Below, one piece after another: positions 23,433 through 32,785 of a DNA stretch of 64,000 nucleotides. The stretch is from NCBI RefSeq assembly GCF_009765975.1, contig NZ_LMUJ01000048.1, positions 185,400 through 249,399 of the forward strand, written 5' to 3'. Position 1 is the stretch's first letter. Every line of letters starts with the position of its first letter. The translations under genes and the position numbers were made by a program. The notes under the pieces were generated by a model. It saw only the letters and a list, made by a program, of their open reading frames with translations. It had not been told where the DNA came from and did not search any database. Origin of the DNA: Acidisphaera sp. S103 (GTDB lineage: Bacteria > Pseudomonadota > Alphaproteobacteria > Acetobacterales > Acetobacteraceae).

Positions 23433-26012
23433 TCACGCCGCTTCGGCCAGGCGCCCGTTGATAACCAGTCCATCGGCTCCGGCCGCGACCCGCACCGTGT
23501 CGCCTTCCTTGACCCCGCCTTCCAGGATCAGTCCGGCCAACGGATTCTGCAACGACCGCTGGATCACCCGCTTCAACGGCCGAGCACCGTAGGTGGCGTC
23601 GTAACCTTCGGCTGCCAGCCAATCCAGCGCGCTGCGATCCAGGTCCAGACCGATTTTCCGTGCCGCCAGCAATCCACGCAGCCCGGCCAACTGGATCTCC
23701 ACGATCGAGGCCATGTCGCTCCGCTGTAGCCGCCGGAACAGCACGATCTCATCCAGCCGGTTCAGGAATTCGGGGCGGAAATGCTGGCGCACGACCGCCA
23801 TCACCTCACCCAGCACCATCGCCGTCGGTTCGCCTTCCTTCTGGTGCGACAGGACATCGCTGCCGAGGTTGGACGTCAGCACGATGATCGTGTTGGTGAA
23901 GTCCACCGTCCGGCCCTGGCCATCGGTCAGGCGACCGTCATCCAGGACCTGCAGCAGGATGTTGAAGACATCTTCATGCGCCTTCTCGACCTCATCGAAC
24001 AGGATCACCTGGTAGGGGCGCCGGCGCACCGCCTCGGTCAGCACGCCGCCTTCGTCGTAGCCGACATAGCCGGGAGGCGCGCCGACCAGCCGCGAGACCG
24101 CGTGTTTCTCCATGTATTCACTCATGTCGATACGCACCATCGCCTTGTCGTCGTCGAACAGGAACGACGCCAGGGCCTTGGTCAATTCGGTTTTGCCGAC
24201 ACCGGTGGGACCCAGGAACAGGAAACTGCCGATCGGCCGATTCGGATCCTGCAAGCCGGCACGTGCCCGCCTAACCGCATCGGAGACAGCTTTCAGCGCC
24301 TCTTCCTGGCCGACGACCCGCTTGCGCAGTTCGTCTTCCATACGCAGCAGCTTGCCCCGTTCGCCCTCCAGCATCTTTTCCATCGGGACGCCGGTCCAGC
24401 GCGCGACGACGGCGGCGATGCTTTCCTCGGTCACTGCTTCGTTCACCAGCTTGCCGTCGGACGATTGGGCCAGCAGCCCTTCGATGGCGGGGATGACACC
24501 GTTGACCAGTTCGCCGGCGCGCACCCAGTTGGCATCGCGCTTGGCGATCTCAACCTCGCTGCGCGCCTGGTCCAGACGCTCCTTCAGTTTCTGGGTCTCC
24601 AGCACCTGCTCCTTCTCGTTTTTCCAAACGGAGGTCATGGCGTTCGAGCGGTCCTCGAGATCGGCGAGTTCCTTCTCCAGCTTGACCAGCCGGTCTTTCG
24701 ACGCCGCATCGCTTTCCTTCTTCAACGCCTCGCGCTCGATCTTCAACTGGATCGCGCGACGGTCGAGTTCATCCAGTGCTTCCGGCTTCGAATCCACCTG
24801 CATGCGCAGACGGCTTGCCGCTTCGTCGACGAGGTCGATCGCCTTGTCGGGCAGGAACCGGTCGGTGATGTAGCGCTTCGATAAGGTTGCCGCTGCAACC
24901 AACGCCGCGTCGGCGATCCGCACGCCGTGGTGCAGCTCGTACTTCTCCTTGATGCCGCGTAGGATGCTGATGGTGTCTTCCACCGTCGGCTCACCCACGA
25001 ACACCGGCTGGAAGCGACGGGCCAGCGCGGCGTCTTTTTCCACGTGCTTGCGGTATTCGGTCAGCGTGGTCGCACCAATGCAATGCAGCGTGCCGCGGGC
25101 CAGTTCCGGCTTGATCAGGTTGGACGCGTCCATCGCGCCGTCGCCGCGGCCGGCGCCGATCAAGGTGTGCATCTCATCGATGAACAGGATGACCTGGCCC
25201 TGGGCGTCCTCGATCTCCTTCAGGACGGCCTTCAGGCGTTCCTCGAACTCGCCGCGATACTTCGAACCGGCGACCATCGCGCCGAGGTCGAGCGACAGAA
25301 GCTGCTTGCCTTTCAACGCCTCCGGCACGTCGCCGTTGACGATGCGCAGGGCGAGGCCCTCGACGATGGCGGTCTTGCCGACGCCGGGCTCGCCGATCAG
25401 CACGGGATTGTTCTTCGTGCGGCGCGCCAGCACCTGGATCGTGCGGCGGATTTCCTCGTCACGGCCGATCACCGGGTCGAGCTTGCCTTCGCGGGCGACG
25501 GCGGTCACGTCGCGGGCGTATTTCTTCAAGGCGTCGAAGTTGGACTCGGCGTTCGGGCTGGTAACCTTGCGGCCTTTACGAATGTCATTAACCGCTTTCT
25601 CCAGCGCCTGCGGCGTCAGGCCGGCTGCCTTCAACGCGCGCCCGGCGGGAGTGCTCGACTCCGCCAGCGCCACCAGCAGCCGATCCTGCGCCACGTACTC
25701 GTCGCCGGCGCGCGTCGACGCCTGCTGCGCGGCGTCCAACACCCGTACCAGTTCCGGTGTCAGTTGCGGCTGTCCGGCCCCGCCGCCGCTGACTTTCGGC
25801 TGGCGTGCCACCTCGGCGTCGTTCGCGGCGGCCGCGGCTTTCGGGTCGCCCCCGGCGGCCTTGATCAGGCCGGAAGCGGCGCCCTCTTCGTCATCCAGCA
25901 GCGCCTTCAGCAGGTGCTCCGCGGTAATCCGCTGGTGGAATTCCCTGATCGCGATCGTGCTGGCCGCCTGGAGAAATCCCTGGCTGCGTTCGGTAAACTT
26001 CTGAAGATCCAT
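23433..26012 (-). CDS. clpB: ATP-dependent disaggregase ClpB
   Basis: An 859-residue Hsp100 chaperone that with DnaK extracts proteins from aggregates. Parts in order: N-domain (1-150; starts [17 protein letters not shown]), first AAA+ module with Walker A GEPGVGKT (about 208) and Walker [16 protein letters not shown], the long coiled-coil M-domain (about 410-530), and the second AAA+ module with GPTGVGKT (about 605), the pore loop GYVGYDEGG, and the C-terminal D2 small domain. There is no ClpP-binding loop. The single strong start is ATG 26012. A heat-shock-type promoter is visible 73 bases upstream. Confidence 0.98.
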   Translation of the reverse strand: MDLQKFTERSQGFLQAASTIAIREFHQRITAEHLLKALLDDEEGAASGLIKAAGGDPKAAAAANDAEVARQPKVSGGGAGQPQLTPELVRVLDAAQQASTRAGDEYVAQDRLLVALAESSTPAGRALKAAGLTPQALEKAVNDIRKGRKVTSPNAESNFDALKKYARDVTAVAREGKLDPVIGRDEEIRRTIQVLARRTKNNPVLIGEPGVGKTAIVEGLALRIVNGDVPEALKGKQLLSLDLGAMVAGSKYRGEFEERLKAVLKEIEDAQGQVILFIDEMHTLIGAGRGDGAMDASNLIKPELARGTLHCIGATTLTEYRKHVEKDAALARRFQPVFVGEPTVEDTISILRGIKEKYELHHGVRIADAALVAAATLSKRYITDRFLPDKAIDLVDEAASRLRMQVDSKPEALDELDRRAIQLKIEREALKKESDAASKDRLVKLEKELADLEDRSNAMTSVWKNEKEQVLETQKLKERLDQARSEVEIAKRDANWVRAGELVNGVIPAIEGLLAQSSDGKLVNEAVTEESIAAVVARWTGVPMEKMLEGERGKLLRMEDELRKRVVGQEEALKAVSDAVRRARAGLQDPNRPIGSFLFLGPTGVGKTELTKALASFLFDDDKAMVRIDMSEYMEKHAVSRLVGAPPGYVGYDEGGVLTEAVRRRPYQVILFDEVEKAHEDVFNILLQVLDDGRLTDGQGRTVDFTNTIIVLTSNLGSDVLSHQKEGEPTAMVLGEVMAVVRQHFRPEFLNRLDEIVLFRRLQRSDMASIVEIQLAGLRGLLAARKIGLDLDRSALDWLAAEGYDATYGARPLKRVIQRSLQNPLAGLILEGGVKEGDTVRVAAGADGLVINGRLAEAA

Positions 26013-26084
26013 ATCCTGTCCCTTTCATCAGGCGACGGCCAATTCCTGCCCCTCAAGAGGCGACAAGAACGGGCTTTGAAACCG

Positions 26085-26113
26085 AAGTGGGGCGGAGCAG
26101 ACTATCGCTCAAG
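26085..26113 (-). promoter_or_regulatory. RpoH (sigma-32)-type promoter of clpB
   Basis: On the minus strand CTTGAGC, 14 bases, CCCCACTT, close to the heat-shock consensus CTTGAAA-N13/14-CCCCATNT. It ends 73 bases upstream of the clpB ATG, and its -35 side reaches to 14 bases before the divergent MOSC start. Confidence 0.75.
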
Positions 26114-26126
26114 GGGAGGCCAGACG

Positions 26127-26903
26127 ATGCGAATCGAATATCTGTATCGCTATCCGGTCAAGGGTCTGACGGCGGAGGCGCTGGAGGAGACGGAAGTGGA
26201 AGCGGGCGGCGCCATCCCGTGGGACCGTGCCTTCGCGCTTGCCCAGGGGGATTCGGGATTCGACCCGGCCAATCCCACTTGGCTGCCCAAGTGGAATTTC
26301 CTGTGCCAGATGAAGCATGCCCGCGCGGCGATGCTGTTCAGCGTGTTCGACCCCGGTTCCAAGATTCTTCGCATCCGCGCGCCCGATGGCAGCGCGATCG
26401 AGGCAAATCCGATGACTCCGGCGGGGCGGGAGCGGATCGGCGGGTTCCTGGCCGACTATATGGGGGCGGAAGCCCGTGGCCAGCCGACCTTTCACCACAT
26501 TCCAGGCCATGTGTTCAGCGACCAGAAGACCAAGGTCATCAGCCTGAACAATCTTGCCAGCTTGCGCGATTTCGAATCGAAGGTGGGTGCGCGTCGCCAC
26601 CGCCGGCGGTTTCGCGCGAATGTGTGGTTCAGTGGTGCGCCTGCCTGGGCCGAGCGGGAGTGGATCGGCCGGGAGTTGCAGATCGGCGGGGCGGTCGTGC
26701 GGGTGCTGAAGGGCACGACGCGGTGTCCGGCAACCGAGGTCAACCCGGAGACCGGCGAGCGCGACGCCAAGCCGCTCGAGGAACTTCGTTCGCTTTATGG
26801 TCATGTCGAGTTGGGCGTTCATGCCGAAGTCGTCGACGGCGGCCGGTTTGCGATCGGGGACTCCATGGAACTGATGGAGATAGAGACGCGGCCTTTTTCG
26901 TAG
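26127..26903 (+). CDS. MOSC domain protein
   Basis: A 258-residue protein with an N-terminal MOSC_N beta-barrel (MRIEYLYRYPVKGLTAEALE, about 1-100) and a C-terminal MOSC domain. The conserved cysteine lies in GTTRCPATEVNPETGERD near residue 200, the position that handles sulfur or binds molybdenum cofactor in the family. Such proteins include the Moco sulfurase C-terminal domain, YiiM/YcbX-type reductases of N-hydroxylated bases, and others. The ATG has GGGGAGG about 8 bases upstream. Its leader overlaps the clpB heat-shock promoter on the other strand. Confidence 0.88.
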   Translation: MRIEYLYRYPVKGLTAEALEETEVEAGGAIPWDRAFALAQGDSGFDPANPTWLPKWNFLCQMKHARAAMLFSVFDPGSKILRIRAPDGSAIEANPMTPAGRERIGGFLADYMGAEARGQPTFHHIPGHVFSDQKTKVISLNNLASLRDFESKVGARRHRRRFRANVWFSGAPAWAEREWIGRELQIGGAVVRVLKGTTRCPATEVNPETGERDAKPLEELRSLYGHVELGVHAEVVDGGRFAIGDSMELMEIETRPFS

Positions 26904-26965
26904 GCTGCCACCCGAAGACCGGCCCCGCTGGGGAGGGGGAATAGCGAGGCCGGCCGCCGAAGAAA

Positions 26966-27000
26966 GCAGAGTTTGGGGGGATCACTCTGCGGCACCCCCC
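26966..27000 (-). terminator. Hairpin with alternative stems between convergent genes
   Basis: GCAGAGT pairs with ACTCTGC (26966-26972 with 26984-26990), and its loop has GGGGGG (26975-26980) that can pair with CCCCCC at 26995-27000. On the minus strand TTTCTTC follows the first stem, so it can serve as terminator of the glycosyltransferase gene, at the end of a very AT-rich 100-base leader-out stretch (27028-27110). Confidence 0.5.
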
Positions 27001-27097
27001 GTACGAGCATGGCGCATATCAGTCAAGATTTTTTACGCGAAACTAAGATAATAAATTAATACAAATACAGATGTATAGAATATATTTGAGACTAATA

Positions 27098-30067
27098 TCA
27101 CTTTAATGGCGTCACTGACGTCTGCGGTGCGATGACCGAGGCAACCGCCCGGGTAAATTCCGCACGCCCATTCTCCTGCTGCAAGCGGTGCAACGCCCTT
27201 TCGCGGATCGACTGCCACAGTGTCGCATCGCGGTACACCGCCACTACATGGGCCGCGAAACGCACGGGATCGCCCGAACCGGCGACCAGGAGTTCCCGGC
27301 CCGGATTCCAATTCAGCTCCCCGCGCAACACATCGGTGGCAACGACAGGTACGCCGCGGGAAGCCGCCTCCAGCACCTTATAGGGCGCCCCCGCGGCATA
27401 TCGGGTTGGTGCGACGAAGACCCGATGGGCGTTGTAAAGTGGGGTCAGATCGGCGACCGGGCCACGCAAGGTGACGCGCGGATGGTGATCGAATCGGCTC
27501 ATATCGATCCCGGGTGCGACGTATCCGGCGATGGTCAGCCGGGTTTCCCATTTCAATTCGGCTTCGATCAACGGCAGCACGGCATCGACGAACCAGACCA
27601 AACTGTCGAGGTTGGGACTGTCTGCTTGATGAACCGCACCAACGAACAGCATCCCCGCCCGCTGGGCAAACGGTCGCGTGGTCGGGTTCGGCTCGATCAT
27701 GTGCCCGATGACCGAGACATGCGGGAAACCGAGCGATCGCAGCGTGCCGGCCTCCGCTTCGGTCACTGCCACGGCCTGTTGGCAGATCGCGGCGTCGGTC
27801 ACGATCGCCTGCATCGCGGACGGCAGATCGTACTGCTCACCGGCCAGTTCCGCCTGCATCGCCTCCCGGTGCGGGGTGATCGCCTCGGTATCCGCCACGA
27901 TGCGGGCCTTCAAGGTACCGGCCGCCACCGATCGTGCCAGAATCGGCCTTACCCGCGCCAAATTATGTGTCCGCGCGACCCAGACCATATCGTAGTAGCC
28001 CGGCCGGGCGGTCAGAAACGCGGCGAGATTGTCCAGCGACAATGTGTGCATCACCTCCACCGAGTCCGGCATATCGCCGAACACGCGGGTCAGGTCGTGG
28101 TCGCACCCATTCACCGGAAAAACCGTGACGGCGTGGCCGAGGGACGCCATCACCTGGATCAGGTCGTTCGCGCGCACGAAGCCGGAGCCGATCCGCCGCA
28201 GCGGCACGGTATCCTCGATGAACAGGATGCGGTGTGGTTTCGCGCCGGCGTGGCGGGCGAACACCTGGGGCAGACCGCCGGGTGCCTGCCGTTCCGCCAG
28301 CGCCGCCGCGTGCTTGTGCAGGAAATGTTCGCTGGGCGAACCGCGCGCCGGACCCGCATCGCCGACGGCAAGCATCACGGACGGATCGTAGACCACGCTG
28401 AACCCGGCTTCGGCGATCCGCAGGCACAGATCGACCGTCTCGTACCCGGTCGCACATTCGTGGTCGAATCCGTCGAGTTGGGAAAGCAGCGCGGTTCGCA
28501 CCAACAGGAAGGCCGGGGCACAGAAATCGACCGCACGAACGAAATTCGCCTCCGGCTCCAATGGTGACACACCGCGCTTGTAGTCGTGGGTACCGCCGGT
28601 ATTCCACAGGATGCCGCCCGCCTGGGCGATGGTGCCAAGCCCTTGCAAGATCATTCCGCCGACGGCACCAATCGATTCATCCGCCGTCAGGCGGGCACGG
28701 GCTCGGTCCACCGATCCCGGTGCGATCCGACCCTCGCTGCACAGGAACAATACGGTTTGTGCCCCAGCAAGCTGTCGGCCCGTATCTGCTGCCCGCGACC
28801 AGCCGATATCGCTTTCGAACCGCAACACCTTGGCGCCCGGAACGTATTGTCCGATCGCGCTGGTTTCGTCCCCGGACGCGCAGTCGATGATGATCAGTTC
28901 GATGTCCGAAACCGTATTGGATCGCAGCGAGGCGATCGTGGCCATCGCTGCCGCGAAGCCATTCCGCACCACCATGACGACGCTGACGACGGGTTCGGCC
29001 TGGCATTCGAAGCGGTACCCGTGACGCCCGGCGATCGGCAATTGCGCGACGGCCGCTTGATGGAACAGATATTGGGCCTGCCCAACGGTGATCGTCTCGG
29101 TCTCGGGTCTGGCCGAAGGAAGCCCGGCGGCGGCGCCGATCGCCAGCCAGTGTGCATAGGCATCCGCCGCACGCCCCTGTTCCAGGTCCGCTCGCACCGG
29201 CGGTTGCGTGGCGTACCAGGCAAGATCGATGAAGGCGGTTGGCGCGCGCTTCTCCTTCGCACCGAACCGCAGGAAGTGCGCGTATCCGTTACGGAAACTG
29301 CGCGCTGTCACCACCGCCCGCAGGCCGGGATCGCGCCGCAGGTACCAGGACTCCGAAAAACTCTCCAGCGGATCGAATTCGGTCGACGTATCGTTGCACA
29401 AGTAATGATGCAGCGCACATTTCCACCGCTTTGCCGCGATCGTCGCGGCGACGTCGGGATAGCGCTTCAGATACCATGCCGGATCGAAATAAATTGATGT
29501 GCGCAACTCCGGCTCGCCGGATTCGATACGGTTCAGGTAGTGCTGGAAAACACCATTTTCACGGATCGCGGCAACGTCGGAGGAGTCGAAATGCGACAGA
29601 TAGATATGTGGATCGAACAGCAGGTGGCCGATACGATCTTCCTCGATGCCGTGGCGCAGGTAATGATCGTAACCATTAAACAGCCCGAATTCGGCGAGAA
29701 CCTCATTCGTCAGATCAGGATAGCGGTCACGATAAGCCAACTCATCGAACAGCCAATGCGCGGACCGATCCAGGGCGCCGCGCCGGCAATAGGCATCGAA
29801 GGCGGACCGCCAATCGCCGCCCGCCGCCACCCGCTCGGCGATTTGTGGATACATCTGCCGATGCCACGATTCGTCGAACATGCGATTGGGCGAATGACCC
29901 TGCCGCTGTCCGATCTCCAGGTAATATTCGAGAACCGCCGCCGGTTCGTCGGCACTGACGTCGGGGTAGGTGCGAAGATACCATTGCCAATCGAAGACTG
30001 CCCAGGGGATCATGGTTTCCCCAGGCAGCTTCAACACCTCACGAGCGGGCAGATCGAGCGGCCACAT
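27098..30067 (-). CDS. Large glycosyltransferase: YPDV-type repeats + GT2 + GT4
   Basis: A 989-residue cytoplasmic protein. Residues 1-330 hold about six copies of a repeat of the kind FDPAWYLKRYPDVAA followed by a YxxYLxxG element (WYLRTYPDVSADEP, WHRQMYPQIAE, YRDRYPDLTNEV, YLSHFDSSDVAA). A GT2-type domain begins near 358 with VVSVVMVVRNGF and has LIIIDCASGDET; its region runs to about 570. A GT4/GT-B domain begins near 608 with ILFIEDTVPLRRIGSG and ends with VFVAPTRYAAGAPYKVLEAA. It should build surface polysaccharide or a glycan on a protein. It starts 12 bases after the CoA-transferase gene, but a functional link is not obvious. The start ATG begins MWPLDLPAREVL. Confidence 0.85.
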   Translation of the reverse strand: MWPLDLPAREVLKLPGETMIPWAVFDWQWYLRTYPDVSADEPAAVLEYYLEIGQRQGHSPNRMFDESWHRQMYPQIAERVAAGGDWRSAFDAYCRRGALDRSAHWLFDELAYRDRYPDLTNEVLAEFGLFNGYDHYLRHGIEEDRIGHLLFDPHIYLSHFDSSDVAAIRENGVFQHYLNRIESGEPELRTSIYFDPAWYLKRYPDVAATIAAKRWKCALHHYLCNDTSTEFDPLESFSESWYLRRDPGLRAVVTARSFRNGYAHFLRFGAKEKRAPTAFIDLAWYATQPPVRADLEQGRAADAYAHWLAIGAAAGLPSARPETETITVGQAQYLFHQAAVAQLPIAGRHGYRFECQAEPVVSVVMVVRNGFAAAMATIASLRSNTVSDIELIIIDCASGDETSAIGQYVPGAKVLRFESDIGWSRAADTGRQLAGAQTVLFLCSEGRIAPGSVDRARARLTADESIGAVGGMILQGLGTIAQAGGILWNTGGTHDYKRGVSPLEPEANFVRAVDFCAPAFLLVRTALLSQLDGFDHECATGYETVDLCLRIAEAGFSVVYDPSVMLAVGDAGPARGSPSEHFLHKHAAALAERQAPGGLPQVFARHAGAKPHRILFIEDTVPLRRIGSGFVRANDLIQVMASLGHAVTVFPVNGCDHDLTRVFGDMPDSVEVMHTLSLDNLAAFLTARPGYYDMVWVARTHNLARVRPILARSVAAGTLKARIVADTEAITPHREAMQAELAGEQYDLPSAMQAIVTDAAICQQAVAVTEAEAGTLRSLGFPHVSVIGHMIEPNPTTRPFAQRAGMLFVGAVHQADSPNLDSLVWFVDAVLPLIEAELKWETRLTIAGYVAPGIDMSRFDHHPRVTLRGPVADLTPLYNAHRVFVAPTRYAAGAPYKVLEAASRGVPVVATDVLRGELNWNPGRELLVAGSGDPVRFAAHVVAVYRDATLWQSIRERALHRLQQENGRAEFTRAVASVIAPQTSVTPLK

Positions 30068-30079
30068 GGTCCGCGCCCG

Positions 30080-31318
30080 CTATAGCCGCCGCTTTACGTG
30101 CAGCACGCCAGCTTCGCGCAACGCATCGATTTCAGCTTCGGTATAGCCGGCCTGGGTTAGGATTTCGCTGCCATGTTCATTGAATTTCGGCGGTGGGCGG
30201 CGGGTGCCGCCCTTGGTGCGGCTGAATTTGATGGGCGTCCCGATGCCTTTGTACCAATCCAGTTCGGTGACCATGTCCCGATGCGCCGTATGGGGCGCGG
30301 CGGTGGCCTCATCCACCGGCAGTACCGGCCCGGCCGGCACACCCGCCCGGATCAGCCGCAACGCCAGTTCCTTGCCGTCCTGGTCGGCGAAGGCGGCAGC
30401 CAATGCCAGGGTCAGCGCGACGCGATTGACATTGCGTTCGCCGTTGTTGGCGAAGCGCGGATCGTCCGCCAATTCAGGCCGCCCGACCAACTCGCACAGT
30501 TTTCGAAACTGCCCGTTGTTGCCGCTGGCAATGAAGATCTCACAGGTCCGGGTCGGATACTTGTCGTAAGGCACAAGGTTGGGATGCGGGTTCCCGGTGC
30601 CCGCCGGACGCTTGCCATTGAGGAAGAAATTCGCCGCCTGCGGGTGCAGCAGCGCCATTCCGCAATCGTACAAGGTCATGTCCAGATACTGGCCCTGGCC
30701 CGAGTGGCCACGCTCATGCAGTGCCATCAGGATGCCGATCGCCGAATACAGGCCGGTTCCCATGTCGACCATGGCCGTGCCAAGCCGCATTGGACCGGTG
30801 GAGGCGTCGCCGTTGACGCTCATCAGGCCGGTCATGGCCTGCAGGATGGCGTCATAGCCGGGAAGGCCGCCCAATGGACCATCGCCGCCGAAGCCGGAGA
30901 CGCGACAATGGATCAGACCCGGAAAGCGCTTGGACAGCACCTCCTCATAGCCCAACCTCCATTTTTCCATTGAGCCTGGCTTGAAGTTCTCGATCAGCAC
31001 GTCGGCGCCTTCCAGCAGGCGCAGCAGCACGGCCTTGCCCTCGGGCTTGCCCAGATCGAGCGCGATCGCCCGCTTGTTGCGGTTGACGCCGATGAAGTAG
31101 CTGGCATCGTCCCCGTGGAACGGAGGGCCCCAGTCGCGGACCTCGTCACCCTGCGGCGGCTCGACCTTGATCACGTCCGCGCCGTGGTCGGACAGAATCA
31201 TGGTGCAGTAGGGGCCGCCCAGCACGCGGGTCAGGTCGATGACCTTGATTCCGGCCAGGGCGCCCGCTGTTTTCGCGAGCCCCTTGCCGGCCGGCGCCGG
31301 GGTGATTGAACCATCCAT
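30080..31318 (-). CDS. CaiB/BaiF family CoA-transferase
   Basis: A 412-residue class III CoA-transferase, moving CoA between carboxylic acids. Family landmarks: LAGIKVIDLTRVLGGPYCTM near residue 22, HGADVIKVEPPQGDEVRDWG, NRNKRAIALDLGKPEG, ADVLIENFKPGSMEKWRLGY, and MVDMGTGLYSAIGILMAL, where the aspartate of the VDM segment is at the catalytic position of formyl-CoA transferase. The interlocked-ring fold is predicted. The substrate is not evident. The internal ATG at 31318 was chosen; the frame upstream reads through a family B repeat. The glycosyltransferase follows 12 bases after its stop. Confidence 0.92.
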   Translation of the reverse strand: MDGSITPAPAGKGLAKTAGALAGIKVIDLTRVLGGPYCTMILSDHGADVIKVEPPQGDEVRDWGPPFHGDDASYFIGVNRNKRAIALDLGKPEGKAVLLRLLEGADVLIENFKPGSMEKWRLGYEEVLSKRFPGLIHCRVSGFGGDGPLGGLPGYDAILQAMTGLMSVNGDASTGPMRLGTAMVDMGTGLYSAIGILMALHERGHSGQGQYLDMTLYDCGMALLHPQAANFFLNGKRPAGTGNPHPNLVPYDKYPTRTCEIFIASGNNGQFRKLCELVGRPELADDPRFANNGERNVNRVALTLALAAAFADQDGKELALRLIRAGVPAGPVLPVDEATAAPHTAHRDMVTELDWYKGIGTPIKFSRTKGGTRRPPPKFNEHGSEILTQAGYTEAEIDALREAGVLHVKRRL

Positions 31319-31438
31319 CAGGTCGTGTTCTCCGTGTTGAAAAGAGCCTGGAACCGAGGGTGCCCGGGTTCCGCCACGCGTTATCCTAAGGCTTCGTGCA
31401 TAAACAAATGCTTCGATGTTGGCACTGTCGCCCAGTCC

Positions 31439-31526
31439 CGTCATGGCAGGCGCAGGCCTGCCATCCACGCCTTTTTCCGAGACCTACACAGCAAGGCGTG
31501 GACGGCGGGCCTTCGCCCGCCATGAC
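31439..31526. repeat. Dispersed palindrome, family B, copy 2 (composite)
   Basis: Two short palindromes in inverted orientation: CGTCATGGCAGGC...GCCTGCCATCCACGCC and GGCGTGGACGGCGGGC...GCCCGCCATGACG. Inner arms (CCACGCCTT/AAGGCGTGG) and outer arms (CGTCATGGC/GCCATGACG) also pair, so the whole forms one large stem with two side hairpins. It fills the gap between two minus-strand genes. Confidence 0.8.
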
Positions 31527-31561
31527 GATGAGAGGCCGGCGGCGTTCGCCGGACAATTCGC

Positions 31562-32272
31562 TTATTCCCCGGCGAGCCCTAAGGTTGCCGCCAGGACCTC
31601 CGCGCTCCGGCCGTTGGCGATGGCCGCCGACCGGCCGTCCCAGTGGATACCATTTACCCGGGCAAACGCGTGATCGGCATTCGGATAGACGTGGCTGACG
31701 GCGTGTGTGTGCCCCCGGGTTGCCGTGACAACCGCGGCACGTCCCTCGGGCGGGAAGAAGGCGTCCTTGTCGGCGATATGCATGATCAGCGGCTTCGTCA
31801 CCTTGGGCAGGTCGCCCAGCAGACCGTCCAGTCCGACGCCGTAATAGGATATATTGGCATCCGCATCCGACTGCGTGGCCATCATGAACGCCAACCGGCC
31901 GCCAAGGCAGTAGCCCATGGTCGCAACCTTGCCATTGGCGCCGGGCAGTGTCCGGCAGGCAGCGACGGTGGCCTTCAGGTCCTCGATCCCCTTCGCCTGG
32001 TCGAAGGTCTGGAACAGTTCGAAGGCCCGTTTCCACTCGGCATCCGACTTGTCGGTGATGTCGATGCCCGGCTCGATCCGCCAGAACAAGTCGGGGGCCA
32101 CGGCGATGAACCCCAGATCGGCGACCCAGGCGGCGATGTCGCGCATCGCCTGGTTGACGCCGAAAATCTCCTGGATCAGCACGACGACTCCGGCGGGCGT
32201 GGTCTTCGGTTCCACGACGTGGGCGGCGAACCCGCCGGTGCCGTCGGTGGCCTGGATGGCGATGCTGGGCAT
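31562..32272 (-). CDS. Dienelactone hydrolase family protein
   Basis: A 236-residue alpha/beta hydrolase. The DLH-type triad is visible as Cys122 in MGYCLGGRLAF, Asp170 in IADKDAFFP and His201 in NADHAF; the nucleophile is cysteine as in true dienelactone hydrolases. VLIQEIFGVNQAMRDIA near residue 31 has the family glutamate that activates the thiol. The real substrate may be other than dienelactone, since no chlorocatechol genes are nearby. The start at 32272 was chosen by alignment of the MPSIAIQA N-terminus; the upstream frame is antisense to an antitoxin remnant. Confidence 0.9.
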   Translation of the reverse strand: MPSIAIQATDGTGGFAAHVVEPKTTPAGVVVLIQEIFGVNQAMRDIAAWVADLGFIAVAPDLFWRIEPGIDITDKSDAEWKRAFELFQTFDQAKGIEDLKATVAACRTLPGANGKVATMGYCLGGRLAFMMATQSDADANISYYGVGLDGLLGDLPKVTKPLIMHIADKDAFFPPEGRAAVVTATRGHTHAVSHVYPNADHAFARVNGIHWDGRSAAIANGRSAEVLAATLGLAGE

Positions 32273-32357
32273 GGTCCGACCCTCCCTGAGTGACTGCGTC
32301 AGGTCGAGGATACAGGATGCGCGTTCGTGCTGACCAGACGTGGCTGGTTGGTTCGGG

Positions 32358-32542
32358 TATATTGCGCATGCACTTGGCATTATTGCGCGCGCGAAGGGGA
32401 TGCACAGATTGCCAGCCAGACCGGTCTTTCCCGCGAGCAGCTTTACCGGTCGTTCAGCAAAACAGGCAATCCGACGTTGAAAACCACGATATCGGTGATG
32501 AAGGCGCTTGGGATCGAATTGACAGCCAAGGTCCACGCTTGA
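32358..32542 (+). pseudogene. Remnant of an addiction-module antitoxin (HigA-like)
   Basis: One frame gives YIAHALGIIARAKGM (from 32358), and another continues QIASQTGLSREQLYRSFSK and GNPTLKTTISVMKALGIELT to a stop at 32542. Together they are the C-terminal two-thirds of an antitoxin of the addiction-module antidote family. The break near 32400 is explained by a single missing base before CACAG. No intact N-terminus and no toxin partner upstream. It points away from the hydrolase gene. Confidence 0.65.
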
Positions 32543-32609
32543 CCACCAGGGGCGGTGCGTAACCATGTGTGCGTCAGACGACAGTTTGTCCGACGATATT
32601 GGGGACATG

Positions 32610-32660
32610 TGCGAAATCCCGGCGGACCGTCTGAAAACTCACGCCTGCCGGGATTTCGCA
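32610..32660. repeat. Perfect 14-bp inverted repeat
   Basis: TGCGAAATCCCGGC and GCCGGGATTTCGCA separated by 23 bases. It stands in a gene-free stretch (32543-32785) between the antitoxin fossil and the prmA 3' end. It does not match repeat families A-C. There is no T-run on either side. Confidence 0.7.
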
Positions 32661-32785
32661 TGATCCGTTGTCCTGAGAACGGCCCCGGGCTAATTCCGAG
32701 ACTGCGTCAGGCCGTCGCAAGTTGGATAACCACAACGATCGACGAAAGCTGCCGATGCCGGTCATAACGAATAGCTGGCCCCGCG

